This document shows, piece by piece, positions 41,524-51,526 of a stretch of 64,000 nt of DNA. The notes under the pieces were generated by a model. The model did not search any database. It worked only from the letters and a program-made list of their open reading frames with translations, and had not been told where the DNA came from. Position 1 is the stretch's first letter; each line of letters starts with the position of its first letter. This DNA is from Gemmata massiliana (GTDB lineage Bacteria > Planctomycetota > Planctomycetia > Gemmatales > Gemmataceae). The position numbers and the translations under genes were made by a program. The stretch spans positions 600,661 to 664,660 of the forward strand of contig HG799466.1 in the NCBI GenBank assembly GCA_000531095.1, written 5' to 3'.

Positions 41524-44500
41524 TTAGCTCACTGCGTCAAGAATCCCTCGGACCTTCGCGGCCAACGCTCCCGGGGTAAACGGCTTTTGGAGGAACGCGA
41601 CCTCGGCCTCCAGGATGCCGTGCCGGACGACGGCGTCGTCGGTGTACCCGGACAAGAACAACACTTGAATACTCGGAACGAGTTCCGCCAGCCGCTCGGC
41701 GAGCTGGCGCCCGTTCATGCGCGGCATCACCACGTCGGTCAACAGCAGGTGAATTCGCCCCCGGTGCTCGCCGGCCACGCGGAGGGCTTCGATCCCGTCG
41801 CGGGCCTCCAGCACGGTGTACCCGCACCCCCGGAGCACGTGCCGGGCCAGCGCCCGCACGCCGTCCTCGTCCTCGACCAGCAACAGCGTCTCGCCCCCCT
41901 TGGGCATCGATTGTTGAAGCACGCGCGATTTGGGTGCGACCGGTCCCTGTTCGGTGCGCGGGAGGTAGACCTTGAACGTGGTCCCCTGCCCCACCTCACT
42001 GTAAACCCCCACGTGCCCGCCGCTCTGTTTGACGATCCCGTGGAGCGTCGCCAACCCCAGCCCGGTGCCGTGTTCCCCCTTGGTGCTGAAGAACGGCTCG
42101 AAGATCCGGGCCATTGTCGCCGCGTCCATCCCGGACCCGGAATCGGTCACGGCCAGCAGGACGTACCGCCCCGGGCGCGCGTCCGAGTGGGTGCGCGTGT
42201 AGGACTCGTCCAGTTCGACGTTCCGCAACTCGATCGTGAGCCGCCCGCCCGCGGGCATGGCGTCGCGCGCGTTCACGACCAGGTTCAGGAGCACCTGTTC
42301 GATCTGGCCGGGGTCGGCCAGCACGAACCCGGTCTCCGGGTCCGCCGCGACCGTCAACTGAATGTCCTCGCCGACGATCCGCCGGAGCATCCGCTCCACG
42401 TCGGTCACTACAACTGTGAGGTCCAGTATCTTCGGCTCGATGATCGCTTTCCGGCTGAACGCGAGGAGCTGCCGCGTGAGGCCCGTGGCCCGCTCCCCGG
42501 CCCGGACCATCTCCCGGATCAGGTCGCGGTTGAGATCGGCGGCGGGCAGGTTCGTCAGCGCGATCTCGCCGTACCCGTTGATAACGGTGAGCAGGTTGTT
42601 GAAGTCGTGCGCGACGCCCCCCGCGAGCCGCCCCACCGCTTCCATCTTCTGCGACTGCTGCACCTGTTCTTCGAGCAACTTGCGCTCCGTGATGTCCGAC
42701 CACGAGCCGACCGCTTCAACGGGTTCGCCGGCCGCGTCGCGCGTCAACCGGATCTCCCCGCGGGTCCACCGGTACGTGCCGTCCCCGTGCCGGAACCGGT
42801 ACTCGTTCGAGACGCGGCCCCGCGAGAACAGGTCCGCCTGGGTCCGGGCGAGTACCCGGTCCCGGTCCTCGGGGTGAATGTTACCGACCCACCAGTCGCG
42901 CTCGAACGCTTCCGAAGGCTCGTACCCGAGCATTTCCCGAACGGTTCCACTGATCCAACTGATGCCCCGGACCTGGTCCCCCCGGACCCCCTGTGCGAAG
43001 AGCACGGACGGGCTGGACGCCACCACGTGTTCCAACCGGTGCTGGGTGGACCGCAGGGCCTCTTCCGTGTGCTTCCGTTCCGAAATGTCCCGCACGACCG
43101 CGACCAGGTACTCGCGGTCGAGCTGAATGAAACTGAGGTTCACTTCGACGGGAAACGTGGACCCGTCCTTCCGCCGGTGCAGGCTCTCGAACGAGTTCTC
43201 CCCGGACGCGCGGCGGGCCGAGATCCCTTCCTTCCACGGCCGGCGCGCCACGACGGGATCAACGTCGTACACGCCCAGGCGCAAGAACTCGGCCCGCGTG
43301 TACCCGTGCAGCACCGCGGCCTGCTCGTTCGCGTCGAGGAACCGGCCCGTTTCGGGGTCGATGACCTCGACCCCGTCGATCGTCCGGTCGATCAGGGCGC
43401 GGAACAGGCGCAGCCCGCCCTCGGCGCGTTTGCGCTCGATGAACTGCCCGATCTGGCTCCCGAGGCTCTCGAACGTGCGGAGCAGTTCGGCGTCCGGTCG
43501 GCGGCTCGCGCGGCTGAAGAACTCCGCGACGCCGAGGATCTCGTTCCCGAACCGGACCGGGAACCCGAACCCGCCGTGCAGGTCCGCTTTCGCAGCCGCG
43601 TCGCCCCGCGGGAAGTTCGGGTCGCGCGTGACGTCGACGACCCAGAGCGGTTCCCCGGACGCCCACACGCGCCCGGGCAGCCCCACACCGGGGGCGAACG
43701 TGGTGGCCCGCGAAACCGCCCGGAACTCGGCCAGATCCGGATTCTCACCGGACCAGAGGTCGACGCACACGAGCGCGCCCCTCTGCGGGTCGACGATCCA
43801 GAGGCCGCCCACGTCCCAGCCGGTCGTTTCGCACACGGCCTCCAACAGTTTCGGGGCGGCGTCGCGCAGGTCCGCGGCCCGGGCGAGCGCGCTCACCACG
43901 GCGTGCTGGGCCGTCAGGCGCTGTTCGGTGCGCTTCCGGTCCGTAATGTCGCGCGAGATCCCGATCACCCCGATCACGTTCCCGTCCGCGTCCCGGTACG
44001 GCCCCTTGGTCGCGAGGTAAGTGCGGGTGACCCCGGCCGCGGTCAGCGTCTCCTCCCCCGTATCAACCTGACCGGACTCCAGCACCCGGCGGTCGTTGTC
44101 CATCGAGACGCGGGCACTCGCCGGGTCGAACAGTGTAGTGTCGTCCTTGCCGAGCACTTCCGCGACCGGCTTCCCGACGAACCGGGCCGCGGCCTCGTTG
44201 AACAGCAAGTATTTGCCGTCCCGGTCCTTCACGAACACCGCGTCGGTCGTCCCGTCGGCCACCGCGCGGAGCAGGTCCGCGGACCGGCGCACCTCGGCTT
44301 CCGCGCGCTTCTGCTCGGTCAGGTCCTGCACCTGTGCCACGAGTTGGAGCGGGCGCCCGGTCGGGTCGCGGACGAGGGACACGTTCGTCGCGCCCCAGAA
44401 GTGGTGCCCGGCCCGGTGAATGTAGCGCTTCACGACCTGAAAGACCGGAACCTCCCCGGCGATCAACCGGGCGCACCCGGCGCGGCACCCGGCGCGGTCG

Positions 44501-45696
44501 TCCGGGTGCGTAACGTCGGGCATCGAGAGCCCGAGCATCTCGTCCGGGGCGTACCCGAACACCCGGGCGAACGCGGCGTTCACCCGCACGAACCGCGCTT
44601 CGAGGTCGGTGAGCACCGTGGGCACCTGCGTGTGCTCGAACGCACTCCGGAACCGCTCCTCGCTCTCGCGCACCTCGGCCTCGGCCCGCTTCCGCTCGCC
44701 GACCTCCTGGGCGAGTTCCGACGTCCGGTTGAGCAGGTCCGCGTAGAGGCTCCCGTTCTCGTAGATCCGCCCGGTCTGGGCCGCGAGCATCGTAGCGAAC
44801 AGCTCGTCCTCGTCGGAAAAGGCGTCGGCCCCGAGCTTGTCCAGCAAGCACACCCACCCGTAGACGCGCGCCGGCGACAGGATCGGGGCCGCGAGCACCG
44901 CGCGGGCGTCCGGGAACGAGCCGGGCGCGCCGACCGCGCCGGGGCCGTCGGGCGTGAGTGCCCGGAAGCACTGCCCGGCCGCGATCGCATCGGCAATCGC
45001 GCCCGTGAGCCCGCCCGGGCGCCCAACACGCGCGCGGGCGGAGGGGTCCATACCGCTCGTCAAGAAGTACCGGTACCAGTGCTCGGTGGTCGAGATCCCG
45101 ACGACGGCGTACCGCGCACCGATGATCTGTCGGGCCGCGTCGCAGAAGAGCTGGAGCAGGTGCGCCGGGTCGCGCTCCGAACCGAGTTGCACCCCGAGTT
45201 CCACCAGGGCCGTGAGCCGCTCGTTCGTCCGCCGGAGCTCCTCCGCGCGCTGCGCGAGTTTGTCCGTGACCACGCGCAGGTGCTCGCGATCGAACTCGTC
45301 CACGGGCGGGACGCGGGCCGGGGGCGGGGTGTTCCCGAGCACGGTTTCGACGGCCCGCAGCACCGCCTCCGGCTCACTCGGCTTGGTCAGCACCTCGGAA
45401 ACGCCGCACTCGGCCGCGAGCCGGCGCGCCTCCGGCTCGTGGTAGTGCGCGGTGTAGAAGATGACGCGCGTGCTCGCGACGCGGGGGTCCGAGCGCAACA
45501 GGTGGACGAACTCGTACCCGTCCATCGTCGGCATGAGCACGTCGGCGATCACCAGGTCCGGGCGCGCGGCCCGGACCAGCGCCAGGCCCTCGGCCCCGTC
45601 CCCGGCCTCCAGGAGCCGGTGGCCGCCGTAGCCGAGCAGCGCGACGAGGAACTCCCGGTTGGCCGGGCGGTCGTCAACGATCAGAATCGTCGCCAC
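41524..45696 (-). CDS. Hybrid sensor histidine kinase (REC-GAF-PAS-PAS-GAF-PAS-PAS-HisKA-HATPase-REC)
   Basis: The 1,390-residue protein starts at GTG 45696, 7-8 bases after GGAGG, and overlaps the upstream response-regulator gene by 23 bases. The order is: receiver (DLVIADVLMPTMDG, Lys in LTKPSEP), GAF, two PAS domains (ending DLTEQKRAE and DITDRKRTE), GAF, two PAS domains (DISERKHTEE, DITERKLLEE), H-box (AVGRLAGGVAHDFNNLL), ATPase (NLVVNARDAMP; DSGSGMD; GLGLATLHGIVKQSGG) and a C-terminal receiver (LLLTDVVMPRMNG; LQKPFTPG). There are no membrane segments, so it senses cytoplasmic signals. With receivers at both ends it can take part in a multistep relay with its two operon neighbours. Confidence 0.94.
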   Translation of the reverse strand: MATILIVDDRPANREFLVALLGYGGHRLLEAGDGAEGLALVRAARPDLVIADVLMPTMDGYEFVHLLRSDPRVASTRVIFYTAHYHEPEARRLAAECGVSEVLTKPSEPEAVLRAVETVLGNTPPPARVPPVDEFDREHLRVVTDKLAQRAEELRRTNERLTALVELGVQLGSERDPAHLLQLFCDAARQIIGARYAVVGISTTEHWYRYFLTSGMDPSARARVGRPGGLTGAIADAIAAGQCFRALTPDGPGAVGAPGSFPDARAVLAAPILSPARVYGWVCLLDKLGADAFSDEDELFATMLAAQTGRIYENGSLYADLLNRTSELAQEVGERKRAEAEVRESEERFRSAFEHTQVPTVLTDLEARFVRVNAAFARVFGYAPDEMLGLSMPDVTHPDDRAGCRAGCARLIAGEVPVFQVVKRYIHRAGHHFWGATNVSLVRDPTGRPLQLVAQVQDLTEQKRAEAEVRRSADLLRAVADGTTDAVFVKDRDGKYLLFNEAAARFVGKPVAEVLGKDDTTLFDPASARVSMDNDRRVLESGQVDTGEETLTAAGVTRTYLATKGPYRDADGNVIGVIGISRDITDRKRTEQRLTAQHAVVSALARAADLRDAAPKLLEAVCETTGWDVGGLWIVDPQRGALVCVDLWSGENPDLAEFRAVSRATTFAPGVGLPGRVWASGEPLWVVDVTRDPNFPRGDAAAKADLHGGFGFPVRFGNEILGVAEFFSRASRRPDAELLRTFESLGSQIGQFIERKRAEGGLRLFRALIDRTIDGVEVIDPETGRFLDANEQAAVLHGYTRAEFLRLGVYDVDPVVARRPWKEGISARRASGENSFESLHRRKDGSTFPVEVNLSFIQLDREYLVAVVRDISERKHTEEALRSTQHRLEHVVASSPSVLFAQGVRGDQVRGISWISGTVREMLGYEPSEAFERDWWVGNIHPEDRDRVLARTQADLFSRGRVSNEYRFRHGDGTYRWTRGEIRLTRDAAGEPVEAVGSWSDITERKLLEEQVQQSQKMEAVGRLAGGVAHDFNNLLTVINGYGEIALTNLPAADLNRDLIREMVRAGERATGLTRQLLAFSRKAIIEPKILDLTVVVTDVERMLRRIVGEDIQLTVAADPETGFVLADPGQIEQVLLNLVVNARDAMPAGGRLTIELRNVELDESYTRTHSDARPGRYVLLAVTDSGSGMDAATMARIFEPFFSTKGEHGTGLGLATLHGIVKQSGGHVGVYSEVGQGTTFKVYLPRTEQGPVAPKSRVLQQSMPKGGETLLLVEDEDGVRALARHVLRGCGYTVLEARDGIEALRVAGEHRGRIHLLLTDVVMPRMNGRQLAERLAELVPSIQVLFLSGYTDDAVVRHGILEAEVAFLQKPFTPGALAAKVRGILDAVS

Positions 45697-46515
45697 GGGC
45701 GATCCTCCCCGCCTCGCGGAGACAGGACTCGATCTCGGTCAAGAGAGCTTCCGGATCAAGGGGCCGAAACAGGTACCGGGCCGCGCCGAGCCCCAGCCCG
45801 GTCAAGCGGTCCGACTCGTTCATCATGGTCGAGGTGATGAACACGAACGGGATCGGCGCGAGGCGCGGGTCGGCCTTCATCAGCCTGATAAGGTCGTACC
45901 CGGTTCCGCCGATCATGCACACGTCCGAGAGGACCAAGTCGCACGGGTGCGCGCGGGCCACGGCCAGCCCGTCCTCGACCCCCTCGGCCCCCAGCACCCG
46001 GAACCCGTGCGGCTCCAAAATGCTCCGCGCCAGTTCGCGGTTCACCGGCAGGTTGTCCACCACCAGCACCGTGTGGCGAACCGGTACGGGAACCGGCGCC
46101 CCCCCGCGGGCGCGGGCCGGGGCGGGAGGCTCGTCCGCTTGTCCAGCCAGAGGAACGCTTCGACCTGCCGCACAAACGTCTCGGGGTCGATCGGTTTGGA
46201 GATGTACCCGTCGAACCCCGCTGCCAGAACCTTGTCCCGGTCCCCGACCATAGCCAGTGCCGTGACCGCGATGAGCGGAACGGCGCGCCGCCCCGGGTCC
46301 GACTTGAGCTGCCGGGCCACCTCGTAGCCGTCGGTTTGGGGCAGGTGGATGTCGCAGATAATGAGGTCGAACGCCCCACGGTCCGCGATCCGGAGCCCCT
46401 CCGCGCCGTCGGTCGCGGTGTGCGGGGAATAGCCGTAAGCGCTCAACAGGTAGCTCATCAGCTCCAGATTGGCGGGGTTGTCTTCGATAACGAGGATGCT
46501 CGCGAGCACGATCAA
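45674..46515 (-). CDS. Tandem-receiver response regulator (REC-REC), broken by a homopolymer frameshift
   Basis: The first receiver (from TTG 46515 or GTG 46509) has IEDN, Asp55 in [13 protein letters not shown] and Lys107 in YISKPIDPE. The frame then runs into CWWWTTCR and stops. The second receiver ([16 protein letters not shown]..., Asp in [12 protein letters not shown]) is in another frame. The break lies at seven C's at 46100-46106. One more C (G on the coding strand) gives [19 protein letters not shown] and joins both into one protein of about 280 residues. This is the pattern of a pyrosequencing homopolymer undercall. The second receiver has Arg (LFRPLDPEA) where Lys is normally conserved. 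Both ends overlap neighbouring kinase genes. Confidence 0.85.
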
Positions 46516-48053
46516 TCCCCGCTCACTTGAAGAGTAAACGTGCTGCCGCGCCCGAACTCGCTCCGGACCGTGATCCGCCCACCGAGCAGGTCGGCCAGTT
46601 TCCCGCTCAGGTGCAGCCCCAACCCGGTCCCCTCGTGCCGCCGCTTCCCGGACGAATCGACCTGCGTGAACGCCGCGAACAGTTTCTCCAGGTCCTCGGG
46701 CCGGATGCCGATCCCGGTATCGGTTACGACGAACTCGGTCCGTGAACCGGGGCCGTCGCGTTGGGCGAGTTCGAGCGTCACCGTTCCGGTCTCCGTGAAT
46801 TTGATCGCGTTGTTAACGAGGTTCAGAAGGATTTGGCTGAGCGCCCGCCGGTCGGCCCGAACCGCCACGTCATCGGGCGGCACGCGGACCTCGAATCGGA
46901 GCCCCTTACCCTCGGCCTGCGGGCGCAGGGCCGTGGCGACCTCCTGGACCACCTTTTGGCAGACCAGTGCCTCCGGGTGCAACTCCACTTTCCCGGACTC
47001 GATCTTGGCGAGGTCGAGAAGGTCGTTAATGAGTGAGAGCAAATGCCGTGCGCTCGACTGGACCGTGCGCAGTTGTTTCTCCTGGTCCGCAGTCAGGGGG
47101 CCGGGCAAGCGCATCAGCAGCGTTCCCGTGAACCCGATGATCGCGTTCAGCGGGGTCCGCAACTCGTGGCTCATCGTCGCCAGGAAGTGGTCCTTCGCCC
47201 GACTCGCCTTCTCCAACTCAACGTTCTTCTCCTGGAGCGCCCGCTCGACCCGCTTCCGATCGGTGATGTCCCGAATCGAGCTGCTAACGAGAACGCCCTC
47301 TTCGGTTTCCAGCGGGCTGAGGCTGATCTCGACGGGGAACTCGCTCCCGTCCTTCCGCAACCCGTGCAGGTCGATCCCGGCCCCCATCGGTCGGACCCGC
47401 GGCGCGTCGAAAAAGCTCTCGCGAAACGCCGGGTGGTTAGCCCGGTACCGGACCGGTACCAGAACCTCGATCAATTGCCCCAACAGTTCCTCGCGCGCGT
47501 ACCCGAACAGGCGCTCGGTCTGGGTGTTGACCAGAACGATTTCGCCGGTCCGGTTCACGATCACCATTGCGTCCGGGGCCGATTCGAGCAGCCCGCGGAA
47601 CTTGGCTTCGGCCTTTTTGCGCTGGGTGACGTCCCGAACCGCGCTAATGACGTATCGCGCGGTGCCCGCGAACAACGGGCTGAGGCTGATTTCGACGGGA
47701 AATTCGGTCCCGTTCTTCCGCAACCCGTACAGTTCGCGCCCCTCGCCCATCGACCGGACCCGCGGTTCGCGGACGTACTCGGTGCGCAGGGCCGGGTGGT
47801 TGGTGCGGAACCGCTCCGGAACGAGTGACTCGACCGGTTGACCGAGCAGTTCGTCGCGCGTGTACCCGAAGAGGCGCTCGGTTTGAGTGTTAACGAGCGC
47901 GATGCGACCCGCTTCGTCGACGAACAGAAAGGCGTCCGGCGCCGCCTCAAGAAGTTCGCGAAAGTTGCCCCCCAGCGCCCGGTTGAGTGTGTCTTGCGGG
48001 CCGTGAGGGGGATCGGGGAGGGTCGATCGCATGTGGGTCTCGGTCCGGGGCAA
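46512..48053 (-). CDS. PAS-PAS histidine kinase, cytosolic
   Basis: The 513-residue protein has two PAS domains so alike that [22 protein letters not shown] and NHPA recur in each (about 30-150 and 155-275), pointing to an internal duplication. A coiled helix ([16 protein letters not shown]) leads to the H-box [18 protein letters not shown]. The ATPase follows with [28 protein letters not shown] and [11 protein letters not shown]. There is no membrane segment or receiver. Its TGA overlaps the next gene's TTG, so the response regulator downstream is its likely first target. The start could instead be ATG 48032. Confidence 0.93.
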   Translation of the reverse strand: MPRTETHMRSTLPDPPHGPQDTLNRALGGNFRELLEAAPDAFLFVDEAGRIALVNTQTERLFGYTRDELLGQPVESLVPERFRTNHPALRTEYVREPRVRSMGEGRELYGLRKNGTEFPVEISLSPLFAGTARYVISAVRDVTQRKKAEAKFRGLLESAPDAMVIVNRTGEIVLVNTQTERLFGYAREELLGQLIEVLVPVRYRANHPAFRESFFDAPRVRPMGAGIDLHGLRKDGSEFPVEISLSPLETEEGVLVSSSIRDITDRKRVERALQEKNVELEKASRAKDHFLATMSHELRTPLNAIIGFTGTLLMRLPGPLTADQEKQLRTVQSSARHLLSLINDLLDLAKIESGKVELHPEALVCQKVVQEVATALRPQAEGKGLRFEVRVPPDDVAVRADRRALSQILLNLVNNAIKFTETGTVTLELAQRDGPGSRTEFVVTDTGIGIRPEDLEKLFAAFTQVDSSGKRRHEGTGLGLHLSGKLADLLGGRITVRSEFGRGSTFTLQVSGD

Positions 48054-48460
48054 CCGGTCCGTGCGGAGCGCCCGTCAGTTCCTGCGGCATCCGGGCAGCT
48101 ATTTATACAAAATTAAAAACATTCAATCGTTAGCCAATCTAGAACGAGTAACGATCTATACCAAGCTAACCTACTCCATTCGCCAGAACCGCGCCAAGTG
48201 AATTCACCTCCGAATTTGCGCGCGGGCCATCAATCTTCTTTAAGTCGTAAACCGCTCGGGTGCAAATCGCGTTTCCCGCGACTTGGAAGCCTGAAACCGT
48301 TGGCAATTGAGCGGGTTCTCGCCCAGTTACCGGCAGAACCCGCTGCGTCAGAAAAGCGCACCCGCACACGGACTTGCAAACATCTGTCGCAACAGTTACC
48401 TTCGCCCGCCAACGTACCGGATAAACCGTTCCGCACACTTGGCTTCGAGAGGATCTCCGC
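48054..48460. other. Divergent intergenic region, AT-rich, with GCTAAC motifs
   Basis: About 400 bases between the kinase operon (-) and the lipoprotein gene (+). An AT-rich stretch at 48105-48180 is the likely promoter area. GTTAGC (48129) and GCTAAC (48165) are inverted copies of the motif also found in pairs at 49359-49374 and 49488-49504. No gene on either strand here is convincing. Confidence 0.5.
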
Positions 48461-49333
48461 GTGCCGCGTTGTCTGTTCGGGTTGTTCGCACCGTTCGCAC
48501 TGTTCGCCACCGGGTGCGGCTCCGAACCGCCGGCCGTTGCGGGCGCGCCGCAAAACTCAACACCAACGAGTAACAAGCCTTCGGACTTCCAGCCCGGTGC
48601 GTGTGGAAAGGTCACGGGATTCGTGACCTGGACCGGTGCAGCGCCCGATGTGCCCCCGGTCACGGACGTGCGCCCGCGTGCGGACGGCAACGGTCTCGAA
48701 ACGCGGACGCTCACGCCCCCCTACGCCCCGCGCATCGACCGGTTCACGCACGCCCTCGGCGGGGCCGTCGTGTACCTGCGCGAAGTAAACCCGGCGCGTG
48801 CGAAGCCCTGGGACTTACCGCCCGTCACCGTCGAGATCCGCGATTCCCAAATCGTGGTCAAACAAGGGGATCGGCCCACCACGCGCGTGGGGTTTGTGCG
48901 CCGCGGGGAAGCAGTGAAACTGCAATCGAGCGAACCGGTGTTCCACGTCCTACGCGGGCGCGGAGCCGCGTTCTTCGCGCTGCCGTTTCCCGATGCCGAC
49001 AAACCACTTGAGCGCCAATTCGATGCCTTCGGCCGCATCGAACTCACGAGTGCCGCCGGGTTCCCCTGGCACGCCGCGGACCTGTTCGTCTGCGATCACC
49101 CGTACTACACCGTGTCCGAAGCGGACGGTCGGTTCCAGTTCACACAAGTCCCCGAAGGAACCTACGACCTCGTTGTGTGGCACCCGAATTGGGCGGTGAC
49201 GGCCAAAGAGCGCAACCCCGAAACCGGGCTCGTGAACCGCATTGTGTACGGACCGCCATTGGAAAACTCACGCCCGGTCGAAGTCACACCCGGTCGCACC
49301 TCGCTGGCAAACCTCACGCTCCTCCCCAAGTGA
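48461..49333 (+). CDS. Lipoprotein with cupredoxin/CarboxypepD_reg-like domains
   Basis: GTG 48461 follows GAGAGGA by 7 bases. The 290-residue product begins MPRCLFGLFAPFALFATGC, a lipoprotein signal with the Cys at residue 19. A beta-rich segment of about 150 residues (GGAVVYLREVNP, VTVEIRDSQIVVKQGDR) resembles the cupredoxin-like proteins of planctomycetes. A C-terminal carboxypeptidase-regulatory-like repeat follows (SEADGRFQFTQVPEGTYDLV). The usual copper-binding set is not clear. It probably faces the periplasm, anchored by lipid. No close partner is evident. Confidence 0.72.
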   Translation: MPRCLFGLFAPFALFATGCGSEPPAVAGAPQNSTPTSNKPSDFQPGACGKVTGFVTWTGAAPDVPPVTDVRPRADGNGLETRTLTPPYAPRIDRFTHALGGAVVYLREVNPARAKPWDLPPVTVEIRDSQIVVKQGDRPTTRVGFVRRGEAVKLQSSEPVFHVLRGRGAAFFALPFPDADKPLERQFDAFGRIELTSAAGFPWHAADLFVCDHPYYTVSEADGRFQFTQVPEGTYDLVVWHPNWAVTAKERNPETGLVNRIVYGPPLENSRPVEVTPGRTSLANLTLLPK

Positions 49334-49833
49334 CCAGCCAGGCGATCAAACGGCCCCTGCTAACATTTGCTAACCTTTTGGGAGCCAGAACAGTCGGCTC
49401 CGTCTCCCGGCGCGTGCCAAATGCCGATGAGTCCGTGACTTAAACTCCAAATACACCCGGCTGTGGGTCCAAATCTGCCCCCAAACGGCTAACATTCGGC
49501 TAACATCACTCAGCGCCGCAGACGCATTTTGTTACTCGGCGACACGATTTTTGAAGATTCCACTTCATCTTCGATTTCTGTGAGGCTCACCCAGCCGGCT
49601 GCACTTCCCATATTCTAACATAGTGAACAAAAGAATAAAGCCGCATAACTCGATTTCGGGAAATCCCCCCATCCCGAGTCGCCACTCGGGTCGGCCCGGG
49701 ACCGACCGCTTATGCTTGTGAAACTTTGGCGTCTTGAATGGTGGCGAGTGCCCGAGGCCGTGGCGACCTCATCAAGACACTCATCGAAAGTGTGCTGGTA
49801 GATTGGGTGATGAGCAGCGTCACCCAATCCATC
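49334..49833. other. Intergenic region with paired GCTAAC motifs
   Basis: About 500 bases without a supported gene. GCTAAC occurs in two direct pairs, at 49359/49369 and 49488/49499, spaced 10 and 11 bases, close to one helical turn. The surrounding context is similar (GCTAACATTT.GCTAAC and GCTAACATTCGGCTAAC). CCCGAGTCGCCACTCGGG at about 49675 is a small hairpin. Confidence 0.5.
49801..49829 (-). terminator. Hairpin after the TolC-family gene
   Basis: GATTGGGTGA (49801-49810) and TCACCCAATC (49820-49829) form a 10-bp stem with a 9-base loop, 4 bases past the stop at 49834. Its position suggests a terminator of the two-gene outer-membrane operon. No U-tract is visible. Confidence 0.65.
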
Positions 49834-51489
49834 TCACGACTGCGGTGTGTTGCCGATGGCCACGAAGAGTCGGAACTGAGCGACGTTGAACGCGACCACC
49901 GCACGGAGCAGTTCCTGGCGCGATTCGAGGAGTTGGCGGAAGCTGTCGATGATCTCGATCGGCCTCCCCTGCGCCTGTTTGATGCGCTCCATTTCGAGTT
50001 TGAAGCCCTCTTCCGCGATCACGAGGGCCTCTTCCGCGGTCTTGATCTGCGTGGATGCGGCCCGCGCGTTCGCGAGCGCCTCGGACACTTCCCGGCGGAT
50101 CTGGTTCGTCATCAAATCGTAACCGGCGATCCGCGCACCGAGGGCCGCGTCCGCCCCGCGCACCCGCGCCCGGTTCCCGAACCCGAGATTCTGCACGCTC
50201 CAGACCGCGAGCACGTCGAAATCCGAGCGCCCGCGAATGGGGCTGAAGTCGGACGTCGCCAGATTGCTCCCGCCCCCCGAGCCACCGTAGCTGTAACCGA
50301 CCGAGAGCGTCGGCAACCACGGGCGAACATGCTCCTGGCGCACGCGGGTCTGGGCTTCTGTGACCGCCGCGCCGCGTGCGAACACTTCGGGGCGCGATTG
50401 CAGCGCGTTCGCAATGAGCGGTTCTTGGTCCGCGTCTTCGGGAATCAGTCGGATCGGTTGCACGCTCCCGCCCGGAGTACGAAGCCGCACGGACGGGTCG
50501 AGGTTGAGCAGCCGGCACAGCCGCGCGGACGCGACCGCGACGTCTTCTTCCGCGCGCCGGAGGTCGCGCCGGAGCAGTTCGAGGTTCGTTTCGGCCCGCT
50601 TCGCATCGGATGCGCGGTACTGCCCCGCCTTCGCGTGAACCGCGGTCAGCCGAGTGAGTTCGCCCAGGTCCGTTTCCCCGCGGCGGAGAATATCGACCCG
50701 GCTCTCGGCCCCTACGAGTTCCAAATACCCGGCCGCGACATCAAGCAGGATCGCGTTCTGAATCGCCTGGGATTCGGACCGGCGCACCGCGACCCGCTGG
50801 CGCGCGGCGAGTGGCTCGTAGACGGCGTCGCCGAGGTGCGCGAACATCCGCACCCCGGGCACGACGGGCGGCCCCGACCCGATCGCCCCCGACCCGAACC
50901 CGAGGTAGAGACTCTGAAGGTCGACCGTGCGCACCAAACCCGAAGCCGAAAGGAATGCGCCGCGGTGCAACCGGAGGTTAGTTCCGGCACTGATATCCGG
51001 CAGTAACAGCGACCGCGCCGCGAGCTGGTTCGCGAGCGCTTCGCGGACGACCTCTTGGGCCAGGTTGATCGTCGGGTTCTCGACTCCGGCCAGGCGCAAC
51101 GCGACCCCAAGATCCAACGTGTTCTCGTGCTGCGCTTGAGGGGCGGAAGGGGCAGCAGCAGCCGGAGCGGGTACGGCTGGGAGCGCGTCGGGCTGTTCAA
51201 ATCGCGCGTTCTGAACGGGCGGCTTCGACACCCGGGAAGTTGTTGCGGCAGCCGGAACCACCGGGCTCGGTCGAACCGGGGACGCGGTCACCGAAACGGC
51301 AGTGCCTTCGGACCGAGGCGCGGGCGCCGGTCGTGCGGCCGAAGCGCCCGGCGCGGGTACACCCGGGTAGATCGGCCCACGTTGGGCCGGCTGTTCTGGA
51401 ACCGGCGCATCAAGCGACTGACAACCGACTGTCAGCGCGGTCCCAGCGCCCAGTACCGCCAGCCTCATTTTCAAGCGAACACGATCCAT
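49834..51489 (-). CDS. TolC-family outer membrane efflux protein (lipoprotein)
   Basis: ATG 51489 is preferred because GGGAGGA lies at the right distance; ATG 51495 is too close to it. The 551-residue protein starts with a lipoprotein signal (LAVLGAGTALTVGC), a Pro/Ala-rich linker to about residue 120 and then two TolC repeats. Typical pieces are LDLGVALRLAGVENPTINLA, ANQLAARSLLLPDISAG, RVAVRRSESQAIQNAI, ARLCRLLNLDPSVRLR and KTAEEALVIAEEGFKLEMER. Trimers of such proteins form the outer-membrane exit duct of efflux pumps or type I secretion. A closely similar gene lies directly upstream, so the pair arose by tandem duplication. No inner-membrane pump is in the window. Confidence 0.9.
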   Translation of the reverse strand: MDRVRLKMRLAVLGAGTALTVGCQSLDAPVPEQPAQRGPIYPGVPAPGASAARPAPAPRSEGTAVSVTASPVRPSPVVPAAATTSRVSKPPVQNARFEQPDALPAVPAPAAAAPSAPQAQHENTLDLGVALRLAGVENPTINLAQEVVREALANQLAARSLLLPDISAGTNLRLHRGAFLSASGLVRTVDLQSLYLGFGSGAIGSGPPVVPGVRMFAHLGDAVYEPLAARQRVAVRRSESQAIQNAILLDVAAGYLELVGAESRVDILRRGETDLGELTRLTAVHAKAGQYRASDAKRAETNLELLRRDLRRAEEDVAVASARLCRLLNLDPSVRLRTPGGSVQPIRLIPEDADQEPLIANALQSRPEVFARGAAVTEAQTRVRQEHVRPWLPTLSVGYSYGGSGGGSNLATSDFSPIRGRSDFDVLAVWSVQNLGFGNRARVRGADAALGARIAGYDLMTNQIRREVSEALANARAASTQIKTAEEALVIAEEGFKLEMERIKQAQGRPIEIIDSFRQLLESRQELLRAVVAFNVAQFRLFVAIGNTPQS

Positions 51490-51526
51490 TACCATCCTCC
51501 CATAAGGGCTGTTCTGTGCCGCGCCG

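Noticed and set aside
41587-45837. A 1,416-codon open frame antisense to the hybrid kinase
   Set aside because: Low-complexity Arg/Pro/Gly translation from high-GC third positions; the opposite strand has clear REC, PAS, GAF and kinase domains.
48166-48714. A 182-codon minus-strand frame opposite the lipoprotein
   Set aside because: It lacks any domain and covers a promoter region; the plus strand has a lipobox and a ribosome binding site.
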